Below are positions 7,962 to 16,937 of a DNA stretch of 64,000 bases, one piece after another. The stretch covers positions 124,001-188,000 of the forward strand of contig NZ_JABEQM010000006.1 in NCBI RefSeq assembly GCF_014174155.1, written 5' to 3'. Under the pieces are notes generated by a model. The model saw only the letters and a list, made by a program, of their open reading frames with translations. It did not search any database and was not told the origin of the DNA. The position numbers and the translations under genes are program-made. The stretch comes from Gluconacetobacter tumulisoli. Its GTDB lineage: Bacteria; Pseudomonadota; Alphaproteobacteria; Acetobacterales; Acetobacteraceae. Every line of letters starts with the position of its first letter. The stretch's first letter is position 1.

Positions 7962-9740
7962 ATGACCGAATCTGCATCCCGTCTGGCGGCCCTGCGCGCG
8001 GCGTTGAATCAGATGGAGGTCGATGGTTTCATCCTGCCGCGCGGCGACGAGCATCTGGGCGAATATGTCGCGCCCTGTGCCGAACGGCTGGCGTGGCTGA
8101 CCGGCTTCACCGGCAGCGCGGGCATGGCCGTTGTCCAGCGGGACGGGCCGTCCGCCGTGTTTTCCGATGGACGGTATATCACGCAGATGGACCAGCAGGT
8201 CGACGGGGCGCTGTGGTCCCGTCTGCATATCCGCGATACGCCACCGTCCCGCTGGCTGGCGACCAATGGCGGTGTGGGCAAGCGCATCGGCTACGATCCC
8301 AGGCTGGTCGGCGAGGCGGGGCTTCAACCCTTCCTGGATGCCGGCCTGACCCTGGTCCCGCTGGCCGCCAACCCGGTGGACCAGGTCTGGACCGACCGCC
8401 CCGCCGCCCCAGCCACGCCCTGCCTTCCCCACCCGCTGGCCTATGCCGGGATCGACAGCGCGGCGAAGCGGGCCCGGATCGCCGACATCCTGAAGGCCGA
8501 GGGTCAGGACGCGGTCATTCTCGGCGATCCGACCTCCATCGCCTGGCTGCTGAACATCCGGGGCGGCGACATCCCCTACATTCCGGTCTGCCTCGCCTTT
8601 GCCATCCTGCATGCCGATGCGCGGCTTGACCTGTTCATCGACGCGGCGCGCGTGCCGGACGACACCCGTGCGTGGCTGGGACCGCAGGTCGCCATCGCCG
8701 CTCCGGAAGGGCTGGAGGCGGCGCTGGCGGCACTGGCCGGCCAGCGAGTGCGGATCGATCCCGTCGGCACCGCGGTCTGGTTCATCCAGACGGTCCAGGC
8801 GGCGGGCGCCACGGTGGTACGGGGCGGCGACCCGTGCGTGGTGCCCAAGGCCGTCAAGAACGACGTCGAACAGGACGGCGCGCGGCGCGCCCATATGCAG
8901 GATGGCGTGGCGCTCTGCCGTTTCCTGCACTGGCTTGACGATGCGGGCGTGGGCCAGGGCGAACTGGAGGCCGCCGGCAGGCTGGATTCCTTTCGTGCCG
9001 CCAGCCCCGATTATCGCGAGGAAAGCTTTCCCGCCATTTCTGGCGCCGGTCCCAACGGGGCGGTCATCCATTATCGCGTCACGCCGGACAGCAATCGCAG
9101 GATCGGCGCGGACGAAGTCTACCTGATCGATAGCGGCGGCCAGTATCCGTTCGGCACGACCGATGTCACGCGCACGATCTGGACCGGTCCGGATACAGGT
9201 CCAGATCAGGTGCGCGGGCCGTTCACCCGCGTGCTGAAGGGGCATATCGCGCTGGCGCGGGCCCGCTTCCCCACGGGGACCACGGGGCATGCCATCGACG
9301 CGCTGGCCCGCCAGGCCCTGTGGCAGGCGGGTCTGGACTACGATCACGGGACCGGCCACGGCATCGGCAGCTATCTGTCGGTTCATGAAGGGCCATGTTC
9401 GATCGCAGCGGTGTACCGGCCGGTGGCGATCGAGGCCGGGATGATCCTGTCGGACGAACCCGGCTACTACCGTCCCGGGGCATTCGGCATCCGGCTGGAA
9501 AACCTGCTGCTGGTGCGCCCCGCATCCGTGGGCAGCCCGGACCGGCCTTTCCTGGAATTCGAAACCCTGACCCTGGCGCCGTTCGACCGCCGGCTGGTCG
9601 ACGTCACGCTTCTGACCGAGGACGAGCGGTCGTGGCTCGATGCCTATCATGCACGGGTTTGTGAAGAGGTTGCGCCGCATCTGGACAGTGCCGGTCAGGC
9701 GTGGCTGCGGGCAGCCTGTGCCCCACTGGTGGGGGAATAG
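7962..9740 (+). CDS. pepP: Xaa-Pro aminopeptidase (M24B, AMPP)
   Basis: A cytosolic metallo-aminopeptidase of 592 residues that removes N-terminal residues preceding proline. Two creatinase-like N-terminal domains are followed by the pita-bread M24 domain (from about 310). Five metal ligands are recognisable: Asp in YLIDSGG and in TTDVTRTI, His in GHGIGSYLSVHEG, Glu in LSDEPGYY and Glu in ENLLLV. The length matches the long eukaryotic-like APP1/AMPP2 form common in alphaproteobacteria rather than the 440-residue E. coli PepP. The start follows an AAAGGA site seven bases upstream. Confidence 0.9.
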   Translation: MTESASRLAALRAALNQMEVDGFILPRGDEHLGEYVAPCAERLAWLTGFTGSAGMAVVQRDGPSAVFSDGRYITQMDQQVDGALWSRLHIRDTPPSRWLATNGGVGKRIGYDPRLVGEAGLQPFLDAGLTLVPLAANPVDQVWTDRPAAPATPCLPHPLAYAGIDSAAKRARIADILKAEGQDAVILGDPTSIAWLLNIRGGDIPYIPVCLAFAILHADARLDLFIDAARVPDDTRAWLGPQVAIAAPEGLEAALAALAGQRVRIDPVGTAVWFIQTVQAAGATVVRGGDPCVVPKAVKNDVEQDGARRAHMQDGVALCRFLHWLDDAGVGQGELEAAGRLDSFRAASPDYREESFPAISGAGPNGAVIHYRVTPDSNRRIGADEVYLIDSGGQYPFGTTDVTRTIWTGPDTGPDQVRGPFTRVLKGHIALARARFPTGTTGHAIDALARQALWQAGLDYDHGTGHGIGSYLSVHEGPCSIAAVYRPVAIEAGMILSDEPGYYRPGAFGIRLENLLLVRPASVGSPDRPFLEFETLTLAPFDRRLVDVTLLTEDERSWLDAYHARVCEEVAPHLDSAGQAWLRAACAPLVGE

Positions 9741-9915
9741 CGCCGGATATTGTGACCGCGAAAGCCCGTCTGCCGGGGGGCTGTGGAATTGTCACATGCC
9801 GGCCACGGGCCTAGGACCATACGGGTTCCGACACGGCTGCTCTGCCTCGCGACCAGGTAGTCCGACGCCGGCGCGCACCCTGTCAAAGACCCTGCACAGA
9901 GGGAGACGTTCCACA

Positions 9916-10947
9916 ATGTCCGCTGCAGAAAAAAACATCCCGGCCACCCTGATTCCCGGCGACGGGATTGGCCCCGAGATCGTCGAATCCGTCATCGAAA
10001 TCCTGGACGCGATCGGCGCCCCGTTCGACTGGGACCGCCAGCTTGCCGGCATGGCGGCCGTCGATGCCACGGGCAATCCGCTGCCTGCGCAGACGATCGA
10101 AAGCATCCATCGCACCGGCCTCGCGCTCAAGGGGCCGCTGACCACGCCGGTCGGCGGCGGCTTCAAGTCGATCAACGTCACATTGCGGCAGGAGTTCGGC
10201 CTCTACGCCAATCTTCGCCCGACCCACACGATCGTACCGGGCGGCCGCTTCGAGAATATCGACCTCGTCATCGTCCGTGAAAACCTCGAGGGGTATTACG
10301 CGGCGATGGAAAGCTACATCCCCGTCGGCGACGACCCGCACGGCATCGCCACCGGCGCCGGCTACAACTCGCGGGCCGAATGCAACCGCATCGTCCGCTT
10401 CGCCTTCGATTACGCGGTCAAGAACAACCGCAAGAAGGTGACGCTGGTCCACAAGGCCAACATCCTGAAGCTGCTGACCGGCCTGTTCCTGGAAGAAGGC
10501 CGCAAGGTCGCGAAGGAATATGAAGGCCGCGTCGAGGTGAACGAGCGCATCGTCGATGCCTGCGCCATGCAGTTGGTCATCGATCCGTGGCAGTTCGACG
10601 TGATCGTCACCACCAACCTGTTCGGCGACATCCTGTCCGACCTGACGGCCGGCCTGGTCGGCGGCCTGGGCATGGCGCCGGGCGCCAATATCGGCGAGAA
10701 GGCGGCAGTGTTCGAGGCGGTCCACGGTTCCGCCCCGGATATCGCCGGCAAGAACCTGGCCAACCCGCTCGCCCTGCTGATGGCCGCGAACATGATGCTG
10801 CAGCATGTGGGCCGCCAGGACCTTGCCGCCCGTATCGACGGCGCGATCAAATCCGTCATCACCAGCGGCGAAGTCCGGACGCGCGACCTGGGCGGCACCG
10901 CCGGGACGCGGGAACTGACGGCGGCGCTGAAGCAGAAGCTGGTCTGA
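9916..10947 (+). CDS. icd: NAD-dependent isocitrate dehydrogenase
   Basis: A 343-residue beta-decarboxylating dehydrogenase converting isocitrate to 2-oxoglutarate in the TCA cycle. The substrate motif reads S85-I-N87-V-T-L-R91, the Ser/Asn/Arg pattern of isocitrate enzymes rather than that of isopropylmalate dehydrogenase. The cofactor segment HGSAPDIAGK has Asp-Ile where NADP enzymes carry Lys-Tyr, pointing to NAD. This short NAD form is typical of acetic acid bacteria. ATG 9916 is chosen because the sequence matches the family from there; an AGGGAG lies about ten bases upstream. Two hairpins at 10954-11021 follow the gene. Confidence 0.9.
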   Translation: MSAAEKNIPATLIPGDGIGPEIVESVIEILDAIGAPFDWDRQLAGMAAVDATGNPLPAQTIESIHRTGLALKGPLTTPVGGGFKSINVTLRQEFGLYANLRPTHTIVPGGRFENIDLVIVRENLEGYYAAMESYIPVGDDPHGIATGAGYNSRAECNRIVRFAFDYAVKNNRKKVTLVHKANILKLLTGLFLEEGRKVAKEYEGRVEVNERIVDACAMQLVIDPWQFDVIVTTNLFGDILSDLTAGLVGGLGMAPGANIGEKAAVFEAVHGSAPDIAGKNLANPLALLMAANMMLQHVGRQDLAARIDGAIKSVITSGEVRTRDLGGTAGTRELTAALKQKLV

Positions 10948-10953
10948 TCTCTC

Positions 10954-10973
10954 CTGCCGGCCTCGGCCGGCAG
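10954..10973. terminator. GC hairpin after icd
   Basis: A perfect 9-bp inverted repeat (CTGCCGGCC with GGCCGGCAG) with a 2-base centre, seven bases after the icd stop. There is no T run, so on its own it may be an mRNA-stabilising or pausing hairpin ahead of the stronger one at 10986. Confidence 0.5.
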
Positions 10974-10985
10974 ATCCGGATCCTG

Positions 10986-11021
10986 AAACGCGCGACTGGA
11001 TCCTGGTCCAGTCGCGCGTTT
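10986..11021. terminator. Bidirectional terminator between icd and hiuH
   Basis: A perfect 15-bp stem (10986-11000 with 11007-11021, loop TCCTGG) has AAA at its left foot and TTT at its right. A further pair of outer arms, CCTGAAAC and GTTTCAGG, flanks it. It lies between two convergent genes, icd (+) and hiuH (-), and can serve both. Confidence 0.85.
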
Positions 11022-11039
11022 TGCAGTTTCAGGACCGGT

Positions 11040-11393
11040 TCAGCTTCCCCGGTAGGTCGAAAACCCATAGGGCGAGACCAGCAGCGGCACATGGTAGTGT
11101 CCGCCCTTCCCGTCCGCGCCCGGCATCGCGACCCCGAAGGTGATCGGCACGATATCCAGGAAGGGCGGGTCGCTCTGGGCGACGCCCTGTCCCCGGAAAT
11201 AGGCCGCCACCGAAAATTCCAGCCGATAGCGGCCCGGCGCCAGCCCGCCCAGCGTTGCCAGGTCCGGACAGCGACCGTCCGCGTTCGTGCGGCCGCTGAA
11301 CAGGCAGGACTCCCCCTGCCACAACGCGATATCCATGCCGGCCGCGGGCCGGCCGGACACCAGGTCCAGGACGTGGCTGGACAGAGTGATCAT
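11040..11393 (-). CDS. hiuH: 5-hydroxyisourate hydrolase
   Basis: A transthyretin-like protein of 117 residues that hydrolyses 5-hydroxyisourate to OHCU after urate oxidation. The N-terminal SSHVLDLVSGRPA, the central GRYRLEF with a later HYHVPLLVSP, and the C-terminal tetrapeptide Tyr-Arg-Gly-Ser are all diagnostic of HIU hydrolases as opposed to transthyretin. It has no signal peptide, so it is cytosolic. It is the last gene of the ureide operon, and its start overlaps the uraD stop by four bases (ATGA). Confidence 0.95.
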   Translation of the reverse strand: MITLSSHVLDLVSGRPAAGMDIALWQGESCLFSGRTNADGRCPDLATLGGLAPGRYRLEFSVAAYFRGQGVAQSDPPFLDIVPITFGVAMPGADGKGGHYHVPLLVSPYGFSTYRGS

Positions 11394-11938
11394 GCCTCTT
11401 TTCCTTCCCGCTCCAGTGCCGCCAGACGGTCCGCCAGCCGCAGGCCGGCGATCTTGCCGATCTCGACGAGCGCGGTGTCCAGCTCCTCGTCCGGCGTATG
11501 GGCGACGCGGCGTTCCATTTCCGACAGGATGAACGCCTTGTCCGACAGGCGCACGCAGATCACGAACGGCATGGCGAACCGCGCGGCATAGGCGTCGTTC
11601 AGCTGGTTGAATCGGGCATATTCCTGCGTGCTCAACCGGTCCAGCCCGGCCGACGCCTGCTCGGCGGCCGAAGCCTGCGTCAATGTCGGATCCAGCCCGG
11701 CCCGGCGCGCCAGTTCGGGATGCGCGCGCACCAGTGCCAGTTTCTCGGCCCCGGTCGCGCGATCCAGCACCGCCTTCATCGTCGCCAGCATCCCCTGCGG
11801 CCCGGCAAAGGGCCGCAAGGGGGCGGCGCGTTCCGCCACCCAGGGCGAATGCTCGAACAATGGCCCGAACAGGGCCACGAATCGTTCGGCGTCCAGGCTA
11901 TTGACCCGATCCATGATGTCAGTCGTCCGGGGGCTCAT
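11390..11938 (-). CDS. uraD: OHCU decarboxylase
   Basis: An all-helical protein of 182 residues that decarboxylates 2-oxo-4-hydroxy-4-carboxy-5-ureidoimidazoline stereospecifically to S-allantoin. Family marks are EHSPWVAERA (catalytic His region), RAHPELA, LTQASAAEQASAGLD and the C-terminal ARFAMPFVICVR. The start at 11938 is set by the ATGA overlap with the puuE stop, and its own stop overlaps hiuH in the same way. Placing it next to HIU hydrolase reproduces the standard two-step spontaneous-reaction guard of urate breakdown. Confidence 0.93.
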   Translation of the reverse strand: MSPRTTDIMDRVNSLDAERFVALFGPLFEHSPWVAERAAPLRPFAGPQGMLATMKAVLDRATGAEKLALVRAHPELARRAGLDPTLTQASAAEQASAGLDRLSTQEYARFNQLNDAYAARFAMPFVICVRLSDKAFILSEMERRVAHTPDEELDTALVEIGKIAGLRLADRLAALEREGKEA

Positions 11939-12852
11939 GCGGGATGCACCTTCAGCCAGTGACGCGCGATGTCCAGGCGGGTGGCGATCCACACGTCGTC
12001 CCGGGCCAGGACATGGTCCAGGAAACGGGCAACCGCCCGTGCCCGCCCCGGCCGGCCGGCAACGCGGCAATGCAGGCCGACGGACATCATCTTGGGCGAC
12101 GTGGCGCCTTCTTCGTACAGCACGTCGAACGTGTCGCGCAGGTAGCGGAAGAACTGTTCGCCCTCGGTAAAGCCGTTCAGCGCGACGAAGCGCATGTCGT
12201 TCGCATCCAGGGTATAGGGTACGATCAACTGCGTCCGCCCGTACCGGCGGTCGTAATAGGGCAGATCGTCGGCATAGGAATCAGCGTCGTAGGCAAACCC
12301 GCCTTCCTCGGCGACCAGGCGGGCGGTGTTCGGGCTGGTACGTCCCTGGTACCAGCCTAGCGGGCGCGACCCGGTCAGTTCGGCATGCAGGGCGATGCAC
12401 TGGCGGATATGCTCGCGTTCCACTTCCTCCGGCACGTGCTGATAGTCGATCCAGCGCAGGCCGTGGGTCGCGATTTCCCATCCCGCATCCCGCATCGCCG
12501 ACACCGCGACAGGATTGTGCGCCATCGCGGCGGCGACGCCGAAGATCGTGACGGGCACGGACCGTTCCGTGAACAGCCGGTGCAGACGCCAGAATCCGGC
12601 GCGGGCCCCATATTCGTAGAGGCTTTCCATCGCGATGGCCCGCGCGCCGGGGATCGATTGCGCCCCCACCATCTCTGACAGGAAGGCCTCGGATCCCTTG
12701 TCGCCGTGCAGGACCGAATTCTCGGCCCCTTCCTCGTAATTGATGACGAACTGGACGGCGATGCGTGCCCCGCCGGGCCAGCGCGGATCCGGCGGCCGCC
12801 CGGCATAGCCGACCATGTCGCGCGGATAGGCGTCGGTCGTGGCCTTTTCCAT
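11935..12852 (-). CDS. puuE: Allantoinase, PuuE type
   Basis: A polysaccharide-deacetylase-fold protein of 305 residues that opens allantoin to allantoate without the usual bimetal amidohydrolase centre. The diagnostic N-terminus DMVGYAGRPPDPRWPGGARIA and the stretch FVINYEEGAE match PuuE, and ATHGLRWIDYQ and SVGLHCRVAGRPGRA are conserved further on. ATG 12852 follows the pucG stop with a one-base overlap (TGATG). It lies in the middle of the ureide operon, between the aminotransferase and OHCU decarboxylase genes. Confidence 0.93.
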   Translation of the reverse strand: MEKATTDAYPRDMVGYAGRPPDPRWPGGARIAVQFVINYEEGAENSVLHGDKGSEAFLSEMVGAQSIPGARAIAMESLYEYGARAGFWRLHRLFTERSVPVTIFGVAAAMAHNPVAVSAMRDAGWEIATHGLRWIDYQHVPEEVEREHIRQCIALHAELTGSRPLGWYQGRTSPNTARLVAEEGGFAYDADSYADDLPYYDRRYGRTQLIVPYTLDANDMRFVALNGFTEGEQFFRYLRDTFDVLYEEGATSPKMMSVGLHCRVAGRPGRARAVARFLDHVLARDDVWIATRLDIARHWLKVHPA

Positions 12853-14096
12853 CACAGGGCCTCGTACGTGGCACGCGCGGCATCGACGGCGGCGCCGGAG
12901 GTCAGGGCATATCCTTCCTGGCGCAGCACGGCCTCCAGCGCGCCGAGGGTGAGCAGCACCTTGTGCTTCATGGCGTTGTAGCCCATGGCGCCGATGCGCC
13001 AGATCTGACCCGCCAGCGGCCCGAAGGCGGTGCCGATCTCGATCTCGAAATCCGCGCGCATCCGCGCCCGCACCCGCTCGCCGTCCACGCCGTCGGGAAT
13101 ATAAACGCCGGTGACGTTGGTCATGCGGTAGGCGTCCTGCCCGTAGACCGTAAGGCCCATCGCCCGCAGGCCCGCCACCATCGCCCGGCCTGCCGCGCGA
13201 TGCCGGGCGAAACGCGTCTCCAGCCCTTCCGCCAGCATGATCCGTGCGGCCTCGCGCGCGCCGTACAGCATGCTGGTCGCTTCGGTATGGTGGTTCAGCC
13301 GCCTGTCCGACCAATATTCCATGATCATCGCCAGGTCGAAATAGTTCGACCCGATCCGCGCCCGTCCGCCATCTTCGCTATCGTCGCCGCGGATCCCGGC
13401 CTCGACATGCTTTCGCGCCATGATGTGGGCCGCCGCCCGGTCCGAGATCGTGATCGGCGCCGATCCCGGCGGCCCACCCATGCATTTCTGCAAGCCCCCG
13501 GTGACGACGTCCACGCCCCAGGCATCGGTCGCCACCGCCATGCCGCCCAGGGTGGCGGTCGCGTCTACATAGGACAGCACGCCATGCCGTCGGCAGATCT
13601 CGCCCACGCCGTCCAGCGGCTGCGCCATGGTGGTCGAGGTGTCGCCGTGGATACAGGCGAAGACCTGTGGCCGGTGCGCGACGATCGCGGCCTCGATCTG
13701 CGTGGGTGTCGCGACCTCGCCCCACGGGATGTCGATGGCGCGGATGTCCGCCCCGATCCGCTGCGCGATTTCCGACAATAGCAGGCCGAACCGTCCGGCC
13801 CGGACGATCAGCAGCCGCGCCCCCGGTTCGACCAGCGAGACCAGCGCGGCCTCGATCCCCGCCCGCGCCGTGCCGTCGATCAGGAACGTCCAGTGGTTTT
13901 CCGTCATGAACACGCAGCGATACAGCGCCATCGTCTGGTTCATGTAGCTGGTCATTTCCGGGTCGAACTGGCCCAGCATGTCCGCGGCCATCGCCCGCAG
14001 CACGCGGGGATGCGCGTTCACCGGGCCCGGCCCCATCAGCAGCCGCTGCGGCGGGTCGATCTGGCCGAAGAAATCCTGTGGCATGGCCCCGTTCAT
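12852..14096 (-). CDS. pucG: Ureidoglycine-glyoxylate aminotransferase (PucG-like)
   Basis: A class-V PLP aminotransferase of 414 residues. The PLP lysine is in VTGGLQKCMGGPPG, and the N-terminus carries MGPGPVNAHPRVLRAM, typical of the alanine-glyoxylate/PucG group. PucG and its Klebsiella counterpart HpxJ transfer the amino group of S-ureidoglycine to glyoxylate, giving oxalurate and glycine. That assignment here rests on neighbours: allC supplies ureidoglycine and the hpxY/hpxW-like genes can consume oxalurate. An ordinary alanine- or serine-glyoxylate aminotransferase is the alternative. Both ends overlap neighbouring genes by 1-4 bases. Confidence 0.85.
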   Translation of the reverse strand: MNGAMPQDFFGQIDPPQRLLMGPGPVNAHPRVLRAMAADMLGQFDPEMTSYMNQTMALYRCVFMTENHWTFLIDGTARAGIEAALVSLVEPGARLLIVRAGRFGLLLSEIAQRIGADIRAIDIPWGEVATPTQIEAAIVAHRPQVFACIHGDTSTTMAQPLDGVGEICRRHGVLSYVDATATLGGMAVATDAWGVDVVTGGLQKCMGGPPGSAPITISDRAAAHIMARKHVEAGIRGDDSEDGGRARIGSNYFDLAMIMEYWSDRRLNHHTEATSMLYGAREAARIMLAEGLETRFARHRAAGRAMVAGLRAMGLTVYGQDAYRMTNVTGVYIPDGVDGERVRARMRADFEIEIGTAFGPLAGQIWRIGAMGYNAMKHKVLLTLGALEAVLRQEGYALTSGAAVDAARATYEAL

Positions 14097-15346
14097 GATC
14101 CTTGTCTTTCGTAACGCGCGATAAAGTCCGTCATGGTCCGCAGGGCCAGTTCGACGTCCGCCTCCCGCACCGACTCGGCCGGGTTGTGGCTGATGCCGCC
14201 CGCGCAGCGGATGAACAGCATGGACATCGGCGCCAGCCGGGCAATCACCATGGCGTCGTGCCCCGCGCCGCTGACCAGCACCCGGGGCGCGTCCTCCCCC
14301 GTGGCCGCGCACGCCGCCTGCCCCATCAGCGCCGTCAGGCCGGCATCGCAGGGCGTCGCCGGCAAATCCTGCTGCAGGGCCAGGTCCAGCGATACCCGCC
14401 GGCGCGCGGCGATCTCGTCCAGCGCCCGACGCACCGCCCCGGCCGCGCAGTCGCGCGCCACGTCGGTGCCGGCGCGGATGTCGATGCTGAAGGCCACCTC
14501 GCCCGGCACCACGTTCGGCACGCCGGGATGGGCTTCCAGCCGGCCGACGGTCGCCACCAGATCGTCTGGGCCGCCGCCGCCGATCGTCTCGATCGCCAGC
14601 ACCATCTCGGCCGCCGCCGCCAGCGCGTCGCGGCGCAGATGCATCGCCATCGTTCCGGCATGGCCGGCGACCCCGCCCACCACGGCGCGCAAGCGGTATT
14701 GCGCGGCGATGGCGCTGACGACGCCCAGCGCGCGATTCTCGGCCTCCAGAACGGGGCCCTGCTCGATATGGGCCTCGACATAGGCCAGGATGTCGTCCCG
14801 CCGGCGGGCGGCGCCGTCCAGTTGCGCCACATCCAGCCCGAAGGACGCCAGGGCCTCGGCCAGCGTGGTTCCTTCGCCATCGCGCAGGTCAAGATCCTGC
14901 CCGCCCAGGGTGCCCGCGACGGCGCGGGTCGTCAGCATCGAGACGGGAAAGCGTGAACCCTCCTCGTCGCCGAAGCCGATCACCTCGATCGCGAAGGGAA
15001 AACGCCGGCCGCGTTCGGCGAACCACGCGACCGCCTCGATCCCCAGGATCACTCCCAGCATGCCGTCATACCGTCCGCCATCGCGCACGCTGTCGACATG
15101 CGACCCGATCAGCAGCGCCGGCGCATCCGCGACCAGCCCTTCATACCGGCCGACCAGGTTGCCCGCCGCATCGATCCGCGCCAGCATTCCGGCGGCTTCC
15201 ATCCAGGTCGCCAACCGGTCCAGCGTCGCGCCATGACCCCCGCCCAGATATGGCCGGAACAGCATTCCCGCCACGTCCGAATAGGGGACGGTGCCCAGTT
15301 CATCGCACCGCGCGACCGCGCGCGCGCCTGACGGCGACGTCACCAT
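14093..15346 (-). CDS. allC: Allantoate amidohydrolase (M20 family)
   Basis: A binuclear metal amidohydrolase of 417 residues in the carbamoylase/allantoate amidohydrolase branch of M20. Metal motifs are GSHVDSVRDGGRYDG, FGDEEGSRF and AHIEQGPVLEAE, with SGAGHDAM near the C-terminus. Expected reaction: allantoate to S-ureidoglycine plus CO2 and ammonia. The gene overlaps the GGT-like gene by seven bases and pucG by four. A paralogue of the same family at 31883-33166 belongs to the pyrimidine pathway; context separates the two functions. Confidence 0.88.
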   Translation of the reverse strand: MVTSPSGARAVARCDELGTVPYSDVAGMLFRPYLGGGHGATLDRLATWMEAAGMLARIDAAGNLVGRYEGLVADAPALLIGSHVDSVRDGGRYDGMLGVILGIEAVAWFAERGRRFPFAIEVIGFGDEEGSRFPVSMLTTRAVAGTLGGQDLDLRDGEGTTLAEALASFGLDVAQLDGAARRRDDILAYVEAHIEQGPVLEAENRALGVVSAIAAQYRLRAVVGGVAGHAGTMAMHLRRDALAAAAEMVLAIETIGGGGPDDLVATVGRLEAHPGVPNVVPGEVAFSIDIRAGTDVARDCAAGAVRRALDEIAARRRVSLDLALQQDLPATPCDAGLTALMGQAACAATGEDAPRVLVSGAGHDAMVIARLAPMSMLFIRCAGGISHNPAESVREADVELALRTMTDFIARYERQGS

Positions 15347-16932
15347 GCCGCGACCGCCCCGTCGCTGCGCGGGTCCGTCGCCCCCTCGATCAGGCCCGAG
15401 GGATGCTGCACCAGCGCGCCGGCATGACCCATGACGGACGTAAAGGGCGGCATACGTTCCAGCACATGTCCCGCCGCTGCCATCTGTGCAATCATGTCCG
15501 GATCGAAGCGGTCCTCGTATTTCAGGGTCACGCTGTCCTCGCCCCACGTACGGCCCAGCAGCCAGCGCGGGGCCGTCACCGCCTGCTGCAGCGGCACGCC
15601 ATAGCGCGCGTAACGGCTGAACACCGCCGCCTGGGTCTGGGGTTGCCCTTCACCCCCCATGGTACCGTAGACCATGGTCCGCCCGTCCGCGAACCGCGCC
15701 GCGGCGGGGTTGAGGGTATGGAACGGCTTGCGTCCCGGACGCAGGGCATTCCATCCGTCCGTCGCCAGCCGGAAGCTGGAGCCGCGATTCTGCCACATCA
15801 CGCCCGTACGCGGCAGGACGACGCCGGATCCGTATTCGAAATAAACGCTCTGGATCATGCTGACCGCGACGCCGTCGGCATCGACCGCCCCCAGCCAGAC
15901 AGTGTCGCCCGCCTGCGACGGGTGCGGCCATGGGGCCGCGACCGCCGGGTCGATGGCCAGCGCCATGCTGTCGAGACCCGCCGCGTCATCGAGGACATCC
16001 TGCGCCCCGACCGTCATGAAGGCCGGATCGCCGACATGGGCGTCGCGATAGCGGAACGCCTGCTTCGTCGCCTCGACCAGGCCGTGGACATGATCGAACC
16101 CGTCGAGCTGCCCGGCGCGCAGGCGATCGAACAGTGCCAGGATCATCAGCGATGCCACGCCCTGCGTCGGTGGCGCCATGTTGAACAGGCGCGCGCCGTC
16201 GATATCCACATGCAAAGGAGGACGGGACAGGGCGCGATGGGCATTCAGGTCGGCCAGGTCCAGCGGGCTGCCCAGCGCCCGCAGGTCCGCCACCATGTCA
16301 CGGGCCAGCGCCCCGCGATAGAACGAATCCAGGCCATCGGTGGCCAGGCGTCGAAAACTTTGTGCAAGAGACTGATTATGAAGGATATATCCAGCGTTCG
16401 GTACCTGTCCGTCCGGCAGGAACACCTCGCGGAAACCGGGGATGTTGCCCAATTCGCCGATCTTGGCCCGCGTGATCTCGGCCCCGCCTTCCGTCATCGG
16501 GACGCCTTGCTCGGCATAATAGATCGCGTCGCGCAGCAGGCGATGCAGGCCCAGGCCGGGCTGCATCGCGTGGCTCCATGACAAGGCGAGGTCCCAGCCC
16601 GATACGGTGCCCGCGACCGTATTCGCCGCCAGCGGGCCGCGCCATGGAATCGTGGACACACCTGTCCCCTGGTAGAAGGACAAATCGGCGCGGGCCGCCG
16701 CCGCACCGCAGGCGTCGATGCTTGCGGTGCGGCCGTCCGGCCAGAGCACGAGCCAGAACCCATCCCCCCCGATGCCCGTCATGTGCGGATAGACGACCGC
16801 AAGGGCGGCGGCCGTGGCCACGGCCGCCTCGATCGCGGTACCGCCGTCCTTCAGCACGTCCAGTCCGGCCTGGCTGGCCAGGTGATGCGGGGACGTCACC
16901 ATCCCGCGCAGGGAACGGGGTGTGTGCAGCAT
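15340..16932 (-). CDS. hpxW: GGT-family Ntn-hydrolase, probable oxamate amidohydrolase
   Basis: A 530-residue gamma-glutamyltransferase-fold protein. The nucleophile region reads GDTVWLGAVDADGVAVS with Thr344, so self-cleavage into large and small subunits is expected. The rest (SGVVLPRTGVMWQNRG, GTMGGEGQPQTQ) matches the GGT-like proteins found in purine clusters. There is no signal peptide, unlike glutathione-directed GGTs. In Klebsiella the family member HpxW hydrolyses oxamate to oxalate and ammonia. The five-base gap to the hpxY-like gene and the overlap with allC support that reading. True gamma-glutamyl transfer cannot be excluded by sequence alone. Confidence 0.75.
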   Translation of the reverse strand: MLHTPRSLRGMVTSPHHLASQAGLDVLKDGGTAIEAAVATAAALAVVYPHMTGIGGDGFWLVLWPDGRTASIDACGAAAARADLSFYQGTGVSTIPWRGPLAANTVAGTVSGWDLALSWSHAMQPGLGLHRLLRDAIYYAEQGVPMTEGGAEITRAKIGELGNIPGFREVFLPDGQVPNAGYILHNQSLAQSFRRLATDGLDSFYRGALARDMVADLRALGSPLDLADLNAHRALSRPPLHVDIDGARLFNMAPPTQGVASLMILALFDRLRAGQLDGFDHVHGLVEATKQAFRYRDAHVGDPAFMTVGAQDVLDDAAGLDSMALAIDPAVAAPWPHPSQAGDTVWLGAVDADGVAVSMIQSVYFEYGSGVVLPRTGVMWQNRGSSFRLATDGWNALRPGRKPFHTLNPAAARFADGRTMVYGTMGGEGQPQTQAAVFSRYARYGVPLQQAVTAPRWLLGRTWGEDSVTLKYEDRFDPDMIAQMAAAGHVLERMPPFTSVMGHAGALVQHPSGLIEGATDPRSDGAVAAW

Positions 16933-16937
16933 GGATG

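Noticed and set aside
9916-10947. 3-isopropylmalate dehydrogenase (leuB) as the identity
   Set aside because: The S-I-N-V-T-L-R motif is of isocitrate type, and no leu genes are nearby.
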